From positions 1-37,878 of the forward strand of contig JADJZU010000045.1 in assembly GCA_016715625.1 (NCBI GenBank): a stretch of 37,878 nucleotides of DNA, written 5' to 3'. This DNA comes from Bacteroidota bacterium. Lineage in GTDB: Bacteria > Bacteroidota > Bacteroidia > Chitinophagales > LD1. A model generated the notes under the pieces. It searched no databases, was not told where the DNA came from, and saw only the letters and a list, made by a program, of their open reading frames with translations. The first letter of the stretch is position 1, and every line of letters begins with the position of its first letter. A program made the translations under genes and the position numbers. Shown in pieces: positions 36,484 to 37,878 of the stretch.

Positions 36484-37878
36484 TTATTCAGAAATAAAAC
36501 GTCCTTCTGTTACACGCTTGCGATAAGCTACATAGACCAGCGCACTAATGCCTGCGAATAGCAGCAGGAGCAGCAGTCTGGATAAATGAACATATATCGA
36601 TGCGGGTGCCGATAGCTTTGCCCAAATATCAGGCAGAGAACCAATAAACACGGCTGCCAGAAACAGGGGAGTGATGTATTTAATAATGAATTTGAAAACA
36701 GTTGGCACTTGAATATCTGCGCCACTGTTTATCTCCTTCCATCCTTTGTCTATCCCAAAAACCCATGCAAATAAAATGGTTTCGAAAAGTGCAAAAACAA
36801 CCAAAGACACTGTGCCGGCCCAATAGTCGTATTCGTCAAAAACACCTTCATTGAAGAACAGCACGCAAGGTAATCCGAGTATAAGAACAACGGCTCCAAA
36901 CACCCATGCTGCCTTTTGGCGTCCCCAGTTGAACTCATCTTGCATAAAGCCCATACAGGGAGTGCCCATGGCCAGCGAGGAAGTGATTCCTGCAAAAAAA
37001 AGCAAACCGAACCACATGACTCCGGCAGCTGCTGCCAATAAAGGCCCCACTGTTGAAAGAGGTGAGTAATGTTTAAAGCCCAATCCAAGACCAGTTTGAG
37101 TTAGTTCAATTACTTTATCTATGCCCAGATAGCCAATGGAGATAGGTATAATAATCGCACTGCCCAATACTACTTCCACAAACTCATTCATCCATCCGGC
37201 ACTCATAGCATTGAGCGCAATATCATCTTTGCTCTTTACGTACGATGCGTAGCACTGAATGGAACCCATGCCCACAGAGAGAGTAAAAAAGATTTGTCCG
37301 GCAGCAGCCAACCAAACTTTTGGTGTCCATATCGTACTAAAATCGGGTGTCCACAAGAAATTAAGACCTAAAGTGCCGTCATATACAGCTCCATGTTCAC
37401 CCGCTTTGAGTGTAATGCCCATAATGGCCAATATAATTCCGAATAAAATGAGCAATGGCATACCTACTTTGGCTACTGCTTCCACTCCGCCACTTAATCC
37501 GCGCGAAAGAATCCAGGTATTCAACAGCAAACAGAAAATCCAGAAGATAATAGGCTCCAGTGTGGTGAGCGAAATGTAATTGCCAAAAAAGCCGGCCACT
37601 TCTTCAGGGCTTTTGCCGCCAAACGAACCAATGACCGAATGATACACGTAAGATAAGGTCCAGCTTTCCAGATAGCAGTAATAGGCGGCCACGGCAATGT
37701 TTGTAAAAATGCCAAATACACCTATGTATTTCCAAAAGGAGCGCTTATCCATACTACCTAAAATAAAAGGAGTGGAATGGTGGCCACATTTTCCGCCAAA
37801 TCTTCCCATGCTCCATTCTATCCAGAGCAGTGGTATGCCCATGAGTAAAAAACAAACCAGATAAGGAACAATAAATGC
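36484..37878 (-). CDS. Sodium-dependent NSS-family transporter, cut by the window end
   Basis: A multi-span membrane protein; the frame is open from 36484 through the right edge of the window. The visible part begins AFIVPYLVCFLLMGIPLLWIEWSMGRFGG in part, the first NSS helix region and the 'E..MG..GG' signature of neurotransmitter:sodium symporters such as LeuT. About 11 membrane segments follow (GIFTNIAVAAYYCYLESW, PIIFWIFCLLLNTW, GMPLLILFGIILAIMGI, AGQIFFTLSVGMGSIQCYASY and others). It would co-transport an amino acid with sodium. The true N-terminus is missing. It is followed by the MetS-type subunit and apt. Confidence 0.93.
   Translation of the reverse strand, partial: AFIVPYLVCFLLMGIPLLWIEWSMGRFGGKCGHHSTPFILGSMDKRSFWKYIGVFGIFTNIAVAAYYCYLESWTLSYVYHSVIGSFGGKSPEEVAGFFGNYISLTTLEPIIFWIFCLLLNTWILSRGLSGGVEAVAKVGMPLLILFGIILAIMGITLKAGEHGAVYDGTLGLNFLWTPDFSTIWTPKVWLAAAGQIFFTLSVGMGSIQCYASYVKSKDDIALNAMSAGWMNEFVEVVLGSAIIIPISIGYLGIDKVIELTQTGLGLGFKHYSPLSTVGPLLAAAAGVMWFGLLFFAGITSSLAMGTPCMGFMQDEFNWGRQKAAWVFGAVVLILGLPCVLFFNEGVFDEYDYWAGTVSLVVFALFETILFAWVFGIDKGWKEINSGADIQVPTVFKFIIKYITPLFLAAVFIGSLPDIWAKLSAPASIYVHLSRLLLLLLFAGISALVYVAYRKRVTEGRFISE

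Overview
The window looks like chromosomal DNA of a Bacteroidota bacterium, probably a Chitinophagales- or Sphingobacteriales-like lineage, possibly from an environmental assembly. The evidence is three very large surface proteins with Por/type IX secretion (T9SS) C-terminal sorting domains, HYR, SprB-like and CARDB-like repeats, a DUF3822-rsmD gene pair, a TonB receptor with a carboxypeptidase-regulatory N-terminal domain, several lipoproteins, and Bacteroidota-type promoters (TTTG-N20-TAnnTTTG). I saw no phage, transposon, CRISPR, tRNA or rRNA signal.

Layout. 1-6180 (+): a 5'-truncated giant T9SS adhesin, broken by many frameshifts, with lectin-like and LamG-like parts, a near-identical 246-bp HYR repeat array and a sorting domain. 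6314-16732 (+): a clean promoter, a small secreted beta-helix protein, a strong intergenic hairpin, then a ~3,100-residue adhesin whose first 2,490 residues are uninterrupted and whose C-terminal 600 residues are frameshifted. 16850-18476 (+): DUF3822 protein, rsmD and a tiny cysteine-rich lipoprotein. 18550-19770 (-): a beta-helix lipoprotein. 19886-22037 (+): an NrnA-type DHH phosphoesterase (one frameshift) and a cyclophilin-FKBP fusion lipoprotein. 22092-28621 (-): a TonB-dependent receptor and a third T9SS adhesin. 28781-31380 (+): valS with several indels. 31410-33265 (-): a PhnA-like protein and a THUMP-type rRNA methyltransferase. 33325-35767 (+): a trans-sulfuration-type PLP enzyme, a secreted leucine-rich-repeat protein and a TPR-like lipoprotein. 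35779-37878 (-): apt, a 47-residue MetS-type small subunit and an NSS-family sodium symporter cut by the window end.

The theme is cell envelope and surface: T9SS cargo, lipoproteins, periplasmic folding and TonB uptake, interleaved with housekeeping translation and nucleotide genes. At least six genes carry frameshifts, including the essential valS, where two errors compensate within 60 bases and one lies in a T7 run. I therefore read most frameshifts as sequence or assembly errors rather than gene decay; 1-6180 is the most damaged and the least certain.

The most interesting candidates are the beta-helix/giant-adhesin pair with its promoter and intergenic hairpin, a recurrent TAnnTTCG element before six gene starts (in some cases 4-6 bases before ATG), the homogenised HYR array, and an Asp-to-Gly change in the RsmD catalytic motif.
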